The position numbers were made by a program, and so were the translations under genes. Source: Acidobacteriota bacterium (GTDB lineage: Bacteria > Acidobacteriota > Terriglobia > Bryobacterales > UBA6623). Taken from it: 64,000 nucleotides of DNA. The notes below the pieces were generated by a model. The model was not told where the DNA came from, ran no database searches, and worked only from the letters and a program-made list of their open reading frames with translations. Shown here in pieces: positions 10,548-19,116 of this stretch (the stretch's first letter is position 1; every line of letters begins with the position of its first letter). The DNA is taken from assembly GCA_016125275.1 (NCBI GenBank), contig WGMB01000002.1, forward strand, positions 62,001 to 126,000, in the 5' to 3' direction.

Positions 10548-11687
10548 CTACTTCCAGGCCCGCCGGCCGGTCAGCAGGCGAAGCAGCCCGACCAGCGCGG
10601 CCAGGTTGATCATGGTGAAGTAGTACGGCAGCCGCAGGGCCTTGATCGGCAGCAGCCCCAGCCCGCCGGCGGCCGCCAGCGCGTAGAAGCCCAGTTGTCC
10701 GGCCATCGTGAGCTGGTAGAGCGGCTGGTCGAGCAGAAAGGAGTTGGCGACCAGGGCCGCGATCATCGCCGGCGGCGCAAACATCCGGCCCGCCTTGTGC
10801 GACAGCAGAAAGAACAGCGTGAGCCACTGCTTGGGCGGCCACAAGAAGCCGAACACCTCGGTGAGCTGCTCGATGTTGCCCGTCATGATGCGGATGCGCC
10901 TGCCGAAGCCGCCCATCTCGTGCGCTTCTTCCACAGCCACCGCGGCGGGCTCATAGGCCACCCGCCAGCCGGCGCGGGCGATGCGCAGCGGGATGACGAA
11001 GTCGTCGTTGATCACGCCGGGGTCGAGCTGGGGATACAGCTCGCGACGAATGGCGTACAGGGCGCCGTGCGCGCCCAGGATCGAGCCGATCTCCGCCTCC
11101 TTCTGCTTGATCCAGGTTTCGTAGCGCCAGTAGAACCCGGCCTGCTGGCCGAGCTGGTGGCTGTCACGGTTCTCGATGCGGTAGACGCCGCTGACGGCGC
11201 CGACGGCGGGGTCCGCGAAATTGCTCGCCAGGTCGCGAACGGCGTTCGGCGAGGGCATGCTGGCGGCGTCGGAGAAGACCACGATCTCCCCGTGCAGCTC
11301 CGGCACGACGGCGTTGAGCATCGCCAGCTTGCCGCGGTTCTGCTGGAAGTCGAGCAGCCGCACGCGCGCGCCGTCGGCGTGCGGACGCACCAGCTCGCAG
11401 GTGGCGTCAGTGGAGCCGTCGGAGGCGACCACCACCTCGATCTTCTCTGCCGGGTAGTCCAGCCGACGGCAGGCGGCCAGTTTCTCTTCGATGACGTCGG
11501 CCTCGTTGTAGGCCGGAATCAACAGCGAGACGAAAGGCTCTACCGGCCCTTTGCGGACCGGCCGGGCGAAGAGCTTCGACAAAACCGCCAGCAGCAGCGG
11601 GAACCCGAAATAGAGGTACGCCGTCGCCAGGACCGAAAGCCAGAAGACCCACTGCATCGGCAACGTCAGGGCCGGGAGAGACATCAA
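10548..11687 (-). CDS. Membrane glycosyltransferase, family 2
   Basis: A processive-type GT2 glycosyltransferase, 379 residues. One membrane helix lies at the N-terminus (MQWVFWLSVLATAYLYFGFPLLLAVL), then the GT-A catalytic domain starting SLLIPAYNEADVIEEKL, with VVVASDGSTDAT (nucleotide-sugar binding Asp), FSDAASMPSP (metal/acceptor Asp) and a later INDDFVIPLRIARAG segment (catalytic-base Asp pair). At least three helices follow at the C-terminus. Such enzymes build polysaccharide or lipid-linked sugars at the inner membrane. The donor and acceptor cannot be deduced. The neighbouring MATE exporter lies 45 bases upstream on the same strand. Confidence 0.9.
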   Translation of the reverse strand: MMSLPALTLPMQWVFWLSVLATAYLYFGFPLLLAVLSKLFARPVRKGPVEPFVSLLIPAYNEADVIEEKLAACRRLDYPAEKIEVVVASDGSTDATCELVRPHADGARVRLLDFQQNRGKLAMLNAVVPELHGEIVVFSDAASMPSPNAVRDLASNFADPAVGAVSGVYRIENRDSHQLGQQAGFYWRYETWIKQKEAEIGSILGAHGALYAIRRELYPQLDPGVINDDFVIPLRIARAGWRVAYEPAAVAVEEAHEMGGFGRRIRIMTGNIEQLTEVFGFLWPPKQWLTLFFLLSHKAGRMFAPPAMIAALVANSFLLDQPLYQLTMAGQLGFYALAAAGGLGLLPIKALRLPYYFTMINLAALVGLLRLLTGRRAWK

Positions 11688-11732
11688 GAAACTCTTCGGC
11701 CGACGCCGGCCCGTCCGTCCAGTATCGCTCGC

Positions 11733-13127
11733 TCAGGCCAGCGGCGAGGCCGGCTGCGGCAAGCGGCTGACGTGGCTGCGGAACTTCTCCAGCCTGGTGG
11801 ACCAGAAATAGGCCAACACCGCGCCCACCGAGATCAGTCCGAGCGACAAGCCGACCCAGACGCCGGCCACGCCCCAACCCATCCGAAAACAAAGCCACCA
11901 GCCGACGGGCAGACCCAGGAACCAGTGGCCGACCAGATTGGTGACCAGCGGCGTGCGGGTGTCTCCCGCGCCGCGCAGGGCGCCGGTCGCCACCACCTGA
12001 AAGCCGTCAAAGAGCTGGAAGGCGGCCGCGATGTACAGCAGCGTCGAGCCGATGGCGATCACGTGGACCTCGTTGGTGAAGATCCGCAGAATGGTCTCGT
12101 CGAAAAGCACGAACGCCAGCCCGGCCACGAGCATGAAGGCCGCGCCCAGCCCCAGCGCCGTCCAGCCGGCGCGGTGCGCGCCCTCGGGATCGCGGCGCCC
12201 CAGCGCCTGTCCCACCCGCACGGCCGCCGCCGAGGAGATTCCCAGCGGCGCCATGAAGCTCACGCTGGCCGCCTGCAGGGCGATCTGGTGAGCCGCCAGC
12301 GAGACCGCGTCCAGCGTGCCGACCATCGCCGTCGCCAGCGCGAACACGCCGATCTCCAGCGCCCTCTGCATGGCCGCCGGAAAGCCCAGCCCGGCCAACT
12401 GCCGCAGCCGAGGGAAATCCAGCCCAAGTTTGGCCTCCCATAGCCCCGTATTCCGCTTGCGGGCGTCGTAGAGCATATAGACGAACAGCGCCACGCACAT
12501 ATAGATGCGCGAGGCGCAACTGGCCCAGCCCGCGCCGGCCACGCCGAAGGCCGGCATGCCCCACTCGCCGTAGATGAACAGCCAGTTGGCGAAAGCGTTC
12601 ACCAGATTCGCCGAGATCAACGTGAACATTACGGCCTTGACCCGGTCGATCGCCTGCAAATACTGCCGGAAGGCCATGTAGAGCAGCAGCGGCGGAGCGC
12701 TCCACAACAGGGCCTCGGTGTAGGGCTTGGCCAGCCGCGCCACCTCCGGGTCGAGGCCGAAACGGTCCAACCAGGGCAGCAGCACGAACATCGGAACCAT
12801 CAGCAGAGGCCCCATCACGAGCGAGCCGTAGGCCGCCTGGATGAGCGAATGGTTGCAGTCCTCCAGGTCTCCCGCGCCGTAGGCTTGGGGCGCCAAAGTG
12901 TCCAGTCCCAGTAGCATCCCGGCTCCGAACACGCCCACGGTATAGAACAGCACCGCGCCGATGGAGACCGCCCCGATGGCCTCGGCGCTCAGCCGCCCGA
13001 CCATGATCGTGTCGACGACGCTCATGGACATCCAGCCCAGCTCCGCAATCACCACCGGGACGGCGACAGAGAGCATCGGCCGGAGCTCCTTGCGAAGCGC
13101 CGCGCGTATGCGCTGGACGAGAAGCAT
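11733..13127 (-). CDS. MATE-family multidrug/cation antiporter
   Basis: A 464-residue transporter of the multidrug and toxic compound extrusion family, which exports drugs or metabolites in exchange for H+ or Na+. Family features include the N-terminal PVVIAELGWMSMSVVDTIMVGRLSAEAIGAV segment, the matching second-half start FPAAMQRALEIGVFALATAMVGTLDAVSLAAHQIAL, and about twelve hydrophobic helices. The second-half segment GALRGAGDTRTPLVTNLVGHW is also typical. It is divergent from the plus-strand DUF1501 gene, with 114 bases between them. Confidence 0.95.
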   Translation of the reverse strand: MLLVQRIRAALRKELRPMLSVAVPVVIAELGWMSMSVVDTIMVGRLSAEAIGAVSIGAVLFYTVGVFGAGMLLGLDTLAPQAYGAGDLEDCNHSLIQAAYGSLVMGPLLMVPMFVLLPWLDRFGLDPEVARLAKPYTEALLWSAPPLLLYMAFRQYLQAIDRVKAVMFTLISANLVNAFANWLFIYGEWGMPAFGVAGAGWASCASRIYMCVALFVYMLYDARKRNTGLWEAKLGLDFPRLRQLAGLGFPAAMQRALEIGVFALATAMVGTLDAVSLAAHQIALQAASVSFMAPLGISSAAAVRVGQALGRRDPEGAHRAGWTALGLGAAFMLVAGLAFVLFDETILRIFTNEVHVIAIGSTLLYIAAAFQLFDGFQVVATGALRGAGDTRTPLVTNLVGHWFLGLPVGWWLCFRMGWGVAGVWVGLSLGLISVGAVLAYFWSTRLEKFRSHVSRLPQPASPLA

Positions 13128-13220
13128 CGGGAAAGGCTGCGAGCCCAGCTTCGATGATCCGCGCTAGCCCCCCGCCATTGCAACCCGCGCCGAGCCGAAC
13201 CCCAAACTGCTGTAGAATGG

Positions 13221-13235
13221 CCCCCAAGCAGGGGG
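13221..13235 (+). promoter_or_regulatory. Hairpin overlapping the ribosome binding site of the DUF1501 gene
   Basis: CCCCC, loop AAGCA, GGGGG. The 3' arm is the G-rich Shine-Dalgarno-like sequence six bases before the ATG at 13242, so folding would mask it. A -10-like TAGAAT lies at 13213-13218. If transcription starts just after that box, only part of the hairpin is in the mRNA. Confidence 0.3.
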
Positions 13236-13241
13236 ACGCCT

Positions 13242-14534
13242 ATGTTTCGGCTCGATCATCACCGCTCGGTGGAGTTTTGCGACGGCTGGCGACGCCGGGA
13301 TTTCCTGCGCGTCGGCTCGGCGGGCCTGCTGGGCCTGAGCGAGCTTGCCGGCCTGAAGGCCCGCGGCGCCGTCGCCGACTCCGGCGTCAACGTCATCTGG
13401 ATCAACCTGGTCGGCGGCCCCAGCCAGCTCGACACTTTCGACCCCAAGCCGGACGCGCCCAGCGAGATCCGCGGGCCCTTCCGCCCGATCCGCACCAACG
13501 TCGCCGGGGTGGAGATCAGCGATATCTTCCCGCGGCTGGCTCGGCGCGCCGACCGCTACGCCATCCTGCGGACGCTGCACCACGACGGCTCGGCGGTGCA
13601 CGACGTGGGGCATCAGTTGATGCAGACCGGACGGAGCATCCGCCGTGGCGAGCAGAGTCCCAACCTGGGCTGCTCGTTGAGCCGGCTCGACGGCGCGCCG
13701 CCGCCGGTGATTTTGCCGGCGCCGATCGGCGCGACCGGCGGCAACATGTCCCACGGGCAGGACGCCGGCTGCCTGGGCGCCGCCTGCGACCCCTTCGTGC
13801 TCTCGGCCGACGGCGCCGGCTTCACGCCCTGGCGCGAACAGGCCGACCGCGCCGTCCACGACCTCGAGCAGGCCCGCGACCCGCGCCTCGACGATCCGCA
13901 CTTTCAGGCCGCCTACGCTGCGGTGAGCTCTTCGGCGGCCCGCCAAGCCCTGGATCTGCGCGCGGTCGCCGACCACGATCGCGCCCGCTACGGCCTCAAT
14001 CGCTTTGGCGAGAGCTGCTTGCTGGCCCGGCGCCTCACGGGCGCCGGCGTGCGCTTTGTGACCGTCAACATGTTCGAGACGGTCTTCGACGAGATCACCT
14101 GGGATATCCACGGCACGGCGCCGTTCAGCCCCATCGACGCCTACGCCGGCCAAGTCGGGCCGATGTTCGACCGGGCCTTCTCGGCGCTGCTCGACGACCT
14201 TTCCGCCGAGGGTCGCCTGGAGCGCACCTTGCTGGTCGCCGCCGGCGAGTTCGGCCGGACGCCGCGGATCAATCCGGCCGGCGGACGCGACCACTGGACC
14301 AACTGCTGGTCGATCCTGATGGCGGGCGGCGGAGTGCGGGGCGGCCAAGTCATCGGCGCCTCCGACGCCAAGGGCGCCGAGCCCGCCGAGCGGCCGATCG
14401 AGCCGGCGCAGATCGCCGCCAGCGTCTGCCATGCCCTGGGCGTCGCGCCGGACGCCGCAGCGCCCACCGCCGACGGAGGGAGCGTGCGGCTGGTGGAAGA
14501 AGGCGTGGAGCCGATCCACGAGCTGTTCGGCTAG
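13242..14534 (+). CDS. DUF1501 domain protein with Tat signal
   Basis: A 430-residue DUF1501 protein, a family distantly related to alkaline phosphatase/sulfatase folds and common in Planctomycetes and Acidobacteria. The N-terminus contains the twin-Arg signal RRRDFLRVGSAGLLGLSEL. Family segments include VIWINLVGGPSQLDTFDPKPDAP, the Gly/Asp strand LVAAGEFGRTPRINPAGGRDHW, and a C-terminal IDRP-like helix region. Unlike the second DUF1501 gene in this window (27797-29170), no DUF1549/1553 cytochrome partner lies beside it; it is followed instead by a 3-keto-disaccharide hydrolase. The biochemical activity of the family is not established. Confidence 0.9.
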   Translation: MFRLDHHRSVEFCDGWRRRDFLRVGSAGLLGLSELAGLKARGAVADSGVNVIWINLVGGPSQLDTFDPKPDAPSEIRGPFRPIRTNVAGVEISDIFPRLARRADRYAILRTLHHDGSAVHDVGHQLMQTGRSIRRGEQSPNLGCSLSRLDGAPPPVILPAPIGATGGNMSHGQDAGCLGAACDPFVLSADGAGFTPWREQADRAVHDLEQARDPRLDDPHFQAAYAAVSSSAARQALDLRAVADHDRARYGLNRFGESCLLARRLTGAGVRFVTVNMFETVFDEITWDIHGTAPFSPIDAYAGQVGPMFDRAFSALLDDLSAEGRLERTLLVAAGEFGRTPRINPAGGRDHWTNCWSILMAGGGVRGGQVIGASDAKGAEPAERPIEPAQIAASVCHALGVAPDAAAPTADGGSVRLVEEGVEPIHELFG

Positions 14535-14548
14535 GAGAAGACCCCGCG

Positions 14549-15370
14549 ATGCGAAGCCTCCTGTTTCTGGCCCTTCTCGGCGGCTCCCTGGCCGCCCAAG
14601 CCGCCGACTTCGAGGCTGCCAACGGCCCCACGCCGGAGTTCCTGGCGCTGCGGTCCTCGTTCGAGAACCCCGCGGAGGGCTGGACGCCGCTGTTCAACGG
14701 CAAGGATCTCTCCGGCTGGCATCCGCAGGACTACTCTCCGCGTCCGCAACGGCCTTGGGACTGGACGGTTCCGGCGCTGATCGCCCTGGACCCGTCCGAC
14801 GACCACTTTCTGCTCGCTAAGGCCTTTCCGGCCGGCTCGCCGCTGACGCCCGCCGTTGTCGCCGACCACGAAGGCAAGTCCGCCAACCTGGTCAGCGACC
14901 GCGAATTCGCCGACGCCGAGGTCTACGTGGAGTATGTGATGTCGCGCAAGACCAACGCCGGGGTCTGCCTGATGGGCAACTACGAGATCCAGCTCTATGA
15001 CAGCGTCGGCGTGGCCGACAGCGACCTGACCGTCACCGACAACGGAGCGATCTACGCCTACCGCGGCAAGAAGGGCCGCGTGGGCGGCTCGCCGCCGCGC
15101 GTGAACGCGAGCCGCGGCGCGGGCGAGTGGCAGAGCGTGCACATCTGGTTCCGCGCGCCGCGCTTCCAGGACGGCAAGAAGGTCGAGAACGCTCGCTTCC
15201 TCAAAGTCTTGCTCAACGGCGTGGAGGTCCAGCGCAACTACGAGCTGCTGTACTCCACCCGAGCGGTTCCGCCCTGGGAGGAGCGCCCGGTGGCGCCGCT
15301 GCTGCTGCAGGGCGACCACGGCCCGGTCGCCTTTCGCAACGGGTGGATTCGCGAGCTGCGGCCCCAGTGA
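14549..15370 (+). CDS. 3-keto-disaccharide hydrolase (DUF1080) family protein
   Basis: A 273-residue secreted protein. The signal peptide is MRSLLFLALLGGSLAAQA. The family signature GWTPLFNGKDLSGWH starts at about residue 43; DAEVYVEYVMSRKTNAGVCLMGNYEIQLYDS and the C-terminal PLLLQGDHGPVAFRNGWIREL are typical of the concanavalin-like fold. The family hydrolyses 3-keto-glycosides after oxidation of a sugar. The start at 14549 follows the DUF1501 stop by 14 bases, so the two are probably one operon. The Gfo/Idh/MocA oxidoreductases elsewhere in the window would be natural partners for making the 3-keto substrate, but that link is inference. Confidence 0.9.
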   Translation: MRSLLFLALLGGSLAAQAADFEAANGPTPEFLALRSSFENPAEGWTPLFNGKDLSGWHPQDYSPRPQRPWDWTVPALIALDPSDDHFLLAKAFPAGSPLTPAVVADHEGKSANLVSDREFADAEVYVEYVMSRKTNAGVCLMGNYEIQLYDSVGVADSDLTVTDNGAIYAYRGKKGRVGGSPPRVNASRGAGEWQSVHIWFRAPRFQDGKKVENARFLKVLLNGVEVQRNYELLYSTRAVPPWEERPVAPLLLQGDHGPVAFRNGWIRELRPQ

Positions 15371-15430
15371 GCGGCGGCGCGTGACGCGCCGGGCCGGACG
15401 GCCGTCAGGCTATGCTGGGGGGACGAAACC

Positions 15431-15961
15431 ATGCGGAAACTCGTCGCCTGCTCGCTGCTCGCCCTCACTCTCTTCGGCTGCGCCGCGCCGCCTCCCGCGC
15501 CTCCGGCCGAAGCGCCTGCCCAGATCCTGCTCGTGCGCCACGCCGAAAAGGACGGCGAAGACGGCGACGTGCCGCTCTCCGAGCAAGGCCACGCCCGCGC
15601 CCGCGAGCTGGCCCGCACCCTGGCCGACGCCGGCGTCAGCGCCATCTACACCTCCCAGTTCGAGCGCAACGTCGATACCGCCAAGCCCTTGGCCGAGACG
15701 CTGAACATTCAGCCCACGGTCATTCCGGCCGACGACATCCAGGTCCTGGTCGACAAGCTCAAAGCGTCGCCGGCGGGCTCGACCACCCTGGTCGTCAGCC
15801 ACCAGAACAAGCTGCCGCAGCTCGTCGCCGGTCTGGGCGCGGAGACGCCCGCTCTGACTCCCACCGAATACGATCGGCTCGTGGTGGTGACCCTGGGCGC
15901 CGGCAAGCCCAAGGCGTTGACGCTGCGCTACGGCGCGCCCTCGGAGCTGGCCCCCGAGTAA
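15431..15961 (+). CDS. Histidine phosphatase family lipoprotein (SixA-like)
   Basis: A 176-residue member of the histidine phosphatase superfamily. The lipobox LTLFGCAAP places the lipidated Cys at residue 17, so it is probably membrane-anchored outside the cytoplasm. The catalytic RHAEK motif is at 36-40 and the second catalytic His is in VVSHQNK. The middle segment SAIYTSQFERNVDTAKPLAE is the usual SixA/phosphoglycerate-mutase-like phosphate pocket. The short length fits the SixA branch rather than full phytases. Its substrate is unknown. It is followed after 22 bases by the peptidase MA-like gene. Confidence 0.9.
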   Translation: MRKLVACSLLALTLFGCAAPPPAPPAEAPAQILLVRHAEKDGEDGDVPLSEQGHARARELARTLADAGVSAIYTSQFERNVDTAKPLAETLNIQPTVIPADDIQVLVDKLKASPAGSTTLVVSHQNKLPQLVAGLGAETPALTPTEYDRLVVVTLGAGKPKALTLRYGAPSELAPE

Positions 15962-15983
15962 GCTCGGGCGACGGAGCCTGCTG

Positions 15984-16748
15984 ATGAGCCGCACGGCCAT
16001 CGTCCTGGGATCGCTGCTCGCGCTGGGCGCGGCGGGTTTCCTCGCGGACCGCATCGCGCTGAGCGGCGTGGGCGCCCACAGCGAGAAGACAGGGCATTTC
16101 GAGATCCGCTACGGCGCCGTGTCTCCGGAGGAGGTCCGGAGTCTGGCCGAGAGCCTGGAAGAAGGCTACGAGCGCATCGGCCGCGACCTGGGGACCGCCC
16201 CGCCGGCGACGATCCGGGTGACGCTGTATGACAGCCGCTGGGCCTACGCCCGCTCCACGGGCCACTGGGGAGCCTCCGGCAACGTGGAGGGCCCGGAGGT
16301 CCTGCACGTACTGTGGGAGGGCGACCGTACGGCGGCGAACGCCGTCCATGAGCTGGCCCACGCGATCACCCTGCAATTGTTGATCGACCAAGAGCCCCAG
16401 CCGTTCGACGCCGCGGCCTTCGACCGCAAGTTCTCGACCCTGCCCGTTTGGCTGTGGGAAGCCGTCGCTTGCTACGAAGCCGGCCAAAGCCAAGACGCGC
16501 TGAGCCTGCCCTACATGCAGGACGGCCGCTACCCGAGCTTGGCCGAGCTCAGCGACCGCGGCAAAGGGCAGAAGATCTATGCCGTGGGCTCGTCGATCCT
16601 CTCGTTCTTGCGCGCCTCCTGGGGCGAGAATGTGACGGTTCGGCTCCTGACCAGCTACGGCGACCTCCCCGCGACGCTCGGTGTGAGCGACGAGGAGTTC
16701 GCCGCCCGCTGGAACGAGTGGCTGCGATCCGGGTCGACCAAGCCCTGA
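15984..16748 (+). CDS. Peptidase MA-like zinc metalloprotease domain protein
   Basis: A 254-residue secreted or membrane-tethered protein. A hydrophobic N-terminus (TAIVLGSLLALGAAGFLADRIAL) acts as signal or anchor. The zinc motif HELAH is at 122-126, and WLWEAVACYEAG (Glu at about 159) is the likely third-ligand segment, matching the peptidase MA-like gluzincin group. It lies in a plus-strand run with the phosphatase lipoprotein and a methyltransferase (8-base gap downstream). Proteolytic activity is expected from the intact motif; the target is not known. Confidence 0.85.
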   Translation: MSRTAIVLGSLLALGAAGFLADRIALSGVGAHSEKTGHFEIRYGAVSPEEVRSLAESLEEGYERIGRDLGTAPPATIRVTLYDSRWAYARSTGHWGASGNVEGPEVLHVLWEGDRTAANAVHELAHAITLQLLIDQEPQPFDAAAFDRKFSTLPVWLWEAVACYEAGQSQDALSLPYMQDGRYPSLAELSDRGKGQKIYAVGSSILSFLRASWGENVTVRLLTSYGDLPATLGVSDEEFAARWNEWLRSGSTKP

Positions 16749-16755
16749 GACGCCG

Positions 16756-17409
16756 ATGCAGAGCCCGAAGACCGTCCGCGCCGCCTATGACGAGGTCGCT
16801 TCGCAGTACGCGGAGAAGTTCTCGGACGAGCTGGCGCACAAGCCGCTCGACCGCGAGCTGCTGACGCGCTTCGCCGCATCGGTTCGCCCGGGCGGGGCCG
16901 TCTACGACCTCGGCTGCGGCCCGGGCCAAACCACCGCGTTTCTACACGCCTGCGGAGCGGCGGCGCAAGGGATCGACCTGTCGCCCCGGCTCTTGGGACA
17001 GGCGCGAGCCCGGCATCCCGCGATCAACTTCCTCGCAGGGGATATGCTGGCACTGCCGCTTCCGGACTCCTCCGCCCACGGTCTGCTGTCCTTCTATTCG
17101 ATCGTTCACTTCACGCCGCCGCAGCTCGGCTTGGCGCTGCGGGAGATGGCCCGCGCGCTCGCCCCGGGCGGCCTCCTGTTGTTGGCGTTTCACGTTGGGG
17201 ACCAGGTGATCGCGCTCGAAGAGTTCCTGGGCCGAGCCGGCCGTCTCGATTTCGTGTTTCACGACCCCCAGGCGGTCTCGGCGCAGCTCGCCGGCAGCGG
17301 CTTTGTCGACGTCGAGGTCGTGGAGCGGGAGCCGTACGCGGGGGTGGAGCATCCCAGCCGCCGGGCCTACGTCTTCGCGCGCCGAGCGAGCGGACCTCCG
17401 GGGCGCTGA
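16756..17409 (+). CDS. Class I SAM-dependent methyltransferase
   Basis: A 217-residue cytoplasmic methyltransferase. The SAM-binding motif I is VYDLGCGPGQTTAFL (49-63), with the acidic post-I loop AAAQGIDLSPRLL. Later FLAGDMLALPLPDSSAHGLLSFYSIVHF matches motifs II-III. The overall pattern is that of Methyltransf_11/25 enzymes; the substrate cannot be inferred. It is the last gene of the plus-strand run and converges with the amidohydrolase 12 bases away. Confidence 0.88.
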   Translation: MQSPKTVRAAYDEVASQYAEKFSDELAHKPLDRELLTRFAASVRPGGAVYDLGCGPGQTTAFLHACGAAAQGIDLSPRLLGQARARHPAINFLAGDMLALPLPDSSAHGLLSFYSIVHFTPPQLGLALREMARALAPGGLLLLAFHVGDQVIALEEFLGRAGRLDFVFHDPQAVSAQLAGSGFVDVEVVEREPYAGVEHPSRRAYVFARRASGPPGR

Positions 17410-17421
17410 CTCGGCTCCGCC

Positions 17422-18750
17422 TCACTTCTCCACGACCACGGCGCCGCCCTTCATCACGAACCGCACGCCGTCGAGGGCGCGAATGTCTTCCAAAGGGTCG
17501 CCCTGAACGGCCAGCAGGTCCGCGAAGCGACCGGGGTAGATCCGTCCCACCTGCTGCCGCCAACCCAGCAAGCTCGCGGCGTTGACCGTGGCCGCGCGGA
17601 GGATCTCCCAGCGGTCCAGCCCCGCCTCCTGGTAGGCGTGCAGCACGAGCTTGGCCGCTTGGCCGCGATCCAAGCCCGGCCGTTTGGTGTAGCTGTCCGA
17701 ACCGGAGGCGATCGGAACGCCCAGTTCCACGGCGCGGCGCAGCAGCCGATGCTTCCGGTCGCGATAGTCGGCGCCGCGAGCCAACAACTGCTCCACGGAG
17801 AGACCCAGCCGGGCCGCCACGACCGGCAGGACCGGATCGTCCACGCTCTCCTCGGTGGGAACCCAGTAGACGCCCTTCTCGGCCATCAACTGCAAGGTCT
17901 TTTCGGAGATCCCGTAGCCGTGCTCGATCGAGTCCACGCCCGCCTCGACGGCCGTGCGAATCGAGAGGTCGTCCACCGCATGCGCCGCCACCGGCCGCTC
18001 GCCGAAGCCTGCCCGGCTCATGCGCCGAGCCTCCTCCACGATGGCCCCCAGCTCTTCGACCGACACGGGGCGTCCGTGGTCGCCGACGATCACCTTCAAG
18101 CACGTCGCGCCGTCGACCAAGGCTTGGCGCGCCGCCCGGCGAGCCGCTTCGACGCCGCTGAACACGGCGTACTCCCGCTCGACCAGCCCTTGCGCCGCCG
18201 GGGCCAACCGGCCGAACTGCCCACCCGGAGGCGACAGCGCACGCGTGGAGACCATCATCCGGGGGCCGGCGATCCATCCGGCCTCGATGGCGTCACGGAG
18301 AGCGACGTCGCCGTTCACGCCGGAATTGCCGAGATCGCGAACCGTCGTAAAGCCCGCCCGCAGCATCTCGCCGGCGACGCGGGCGCCCAGCAAAGCCCGC
18401 TGCGCTTCGCTCATCTGGGCGGCTTCGAGCAGCAGGTCGTCGTCGCCCCTCGCCCGGTCCATGTCGGACTCGTGCAGCAGGTGGGTGTGACTGTCGATCA
18501 GCCCCGGCAGCAGAGTCGCGTCGGAGAGATCGAGTAGACGGGCGTCGGCGGGCGCTTTGTACTCGGCGTAGGGGACGACCATCTCGATGCGCTGTTTGGA
18601 GACGACGACGGCTTGGTCGGTGAGAACCTCCCTGGTCTGGACGTCCAGGACCTTGCCGGCCCGAATGACGATCGTTTCGGCGGGGCTAGGAGGCGCCCAA
18701 GCGACCCAGCAAACGGCGGCTACGAGGAATAGGTTGGGGCGCGCGGGCAT
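17422..18750 (-). CDS. Amidohydrolase family protein, secreted
   Basis: A 442-residue metal-dependent amidohydrolase of the imidazolonepropionase-like group. The signal-like N-terminus is PNLFLVAAVCWVAWAPPSPAE. Metal ligands include the first strand motif LIDSHTHLLHE (His 88, His 90), CLKVIVGDHG (candidate Lys region), AAHAVDD and IEHGYGIS (His after strands 5 and 6), and IASGSDSYTK (Asp after strand 8). Such secreted members often cleave peptidic or cyclic amide substrates. An upstream small gene overlaps its first 65 bases. Confidence 0.92.
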   Translation of the reverse strand: MPARPNLFLVAAVCWVAWAPPSPAETIVIRAGKVLDVQTREVLTDQAVVVSKQRIEMVVPYAEYKAPADARLLDLSDATLLPGLIDSHTHLLHESDMDRARGDDDLLLEAAQMSEAQRALLGARVAGEMLRAGFTTVRDLGNSGVNGDVALRDAIEAGWIAGPRMMVSTRALSPPGGQFGRLAPAAQGLVEREYAVFSGVEAARRAARQALVDGATCLKVIVGDHGRPVSVEELGAIVEEARRMSRAGFGERPVAAHAVDDLSIRTAVEAGVDSIEHGYGISEKTLQLMAEKGVYWVPTEESVDDPVLPVVAARLGLSVEQLLARGADYRDRKHRLLRRAVELGVPIASGSDSYTKRPGLDRGQAAKLVLHAYQEAGLDRWEILRAATVNAASLLGWRQQVGRIYPGRFADLLAVQGDPLEDIRALDGVRFVMKGGAVVVEK

Positions 18751-19003
18751 GTCGCTCTTCTACGGGCTCGTGCGCCAATTGGTTTCGACCGATCATTCCA
18801 GGTGAGCCGCTCGAGAGGCATGCATCATCGACTGTCAGCTCATAGCCGCCATCGGCGGGCAGCTCGGCCTCCACCGTCTCCATGATGTCCGGGATCTTGC
18901 GGCTGCTGACGCCGGTTCGCTCCGCGTCCTCGATCATCCGCCGAAGGCTCTCGCCGGCTTGCCGCCTTTCCTGCTCGCTTCCACCGAAGTCTCGGAAGTC
19001 CAT
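18686..19003 (-). CDS. Small hypothetical protein overlapping the amidohydrolase start
   Basis: A 105-codon open frame with a good ribosome binding site (AGAGGGA) upstream of the ATG at 19003. The first half (MDFRDFGGSEQERRQAGES...) is charged and helical, and the stretch GVSSRKIPDIMETVEAEL faintly resembles the C-terminal part of ParD-type antitoxins. The last third overlaps the amidohydrolase gene in another frame and looks like out-of-frame sequence. It may be a genuine short gene, or a remnant. No toxin partner lies beside it. Confidence 0.35.
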   Translation of the reverse strand: MDFRDFGGSEQERRQAGESLRRMIEDAERTGVSSRKIPDIMETVEAELPADGGYELTVDDACLSSGSPGMIGRNQLAHEPVEERHARAPQPIPRSRRLLGRLGAS

Positions 19004-19083
19004 TGAGATCCCTCTCGCAAGGTAAGGACTGCTCGGGTTCTATCACCCGATACCCCGCGCGGCGCTCCCCGCGCAATGGCCGA

Positions 19084-19099
19084 CGGACAGGAATGTCCG
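19084..19099. terminator. Palindrome downstream of the serine hydrolase gene
   Basis: CGGACA, loop GGAA, TGTCCG, flanked by GCC and GGC-like bases. It lies 18 bases past the stop of the minus-strand serine hydrolase gene. No T-run follows. It is similar in sequence and position to the palindrome at 7529-7551. Confidence 0.35.
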
Positions 19100-19116
19100 G
19101 CTCCACCACGGAAACC

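Noticed and set aside
18840-19109. 89-codon minus-strand frame beside the small overlapping gene
   Set aside because: It overlaps the better-supported frame with its ribosome site and reads as low-quality Arg-rich sequence.
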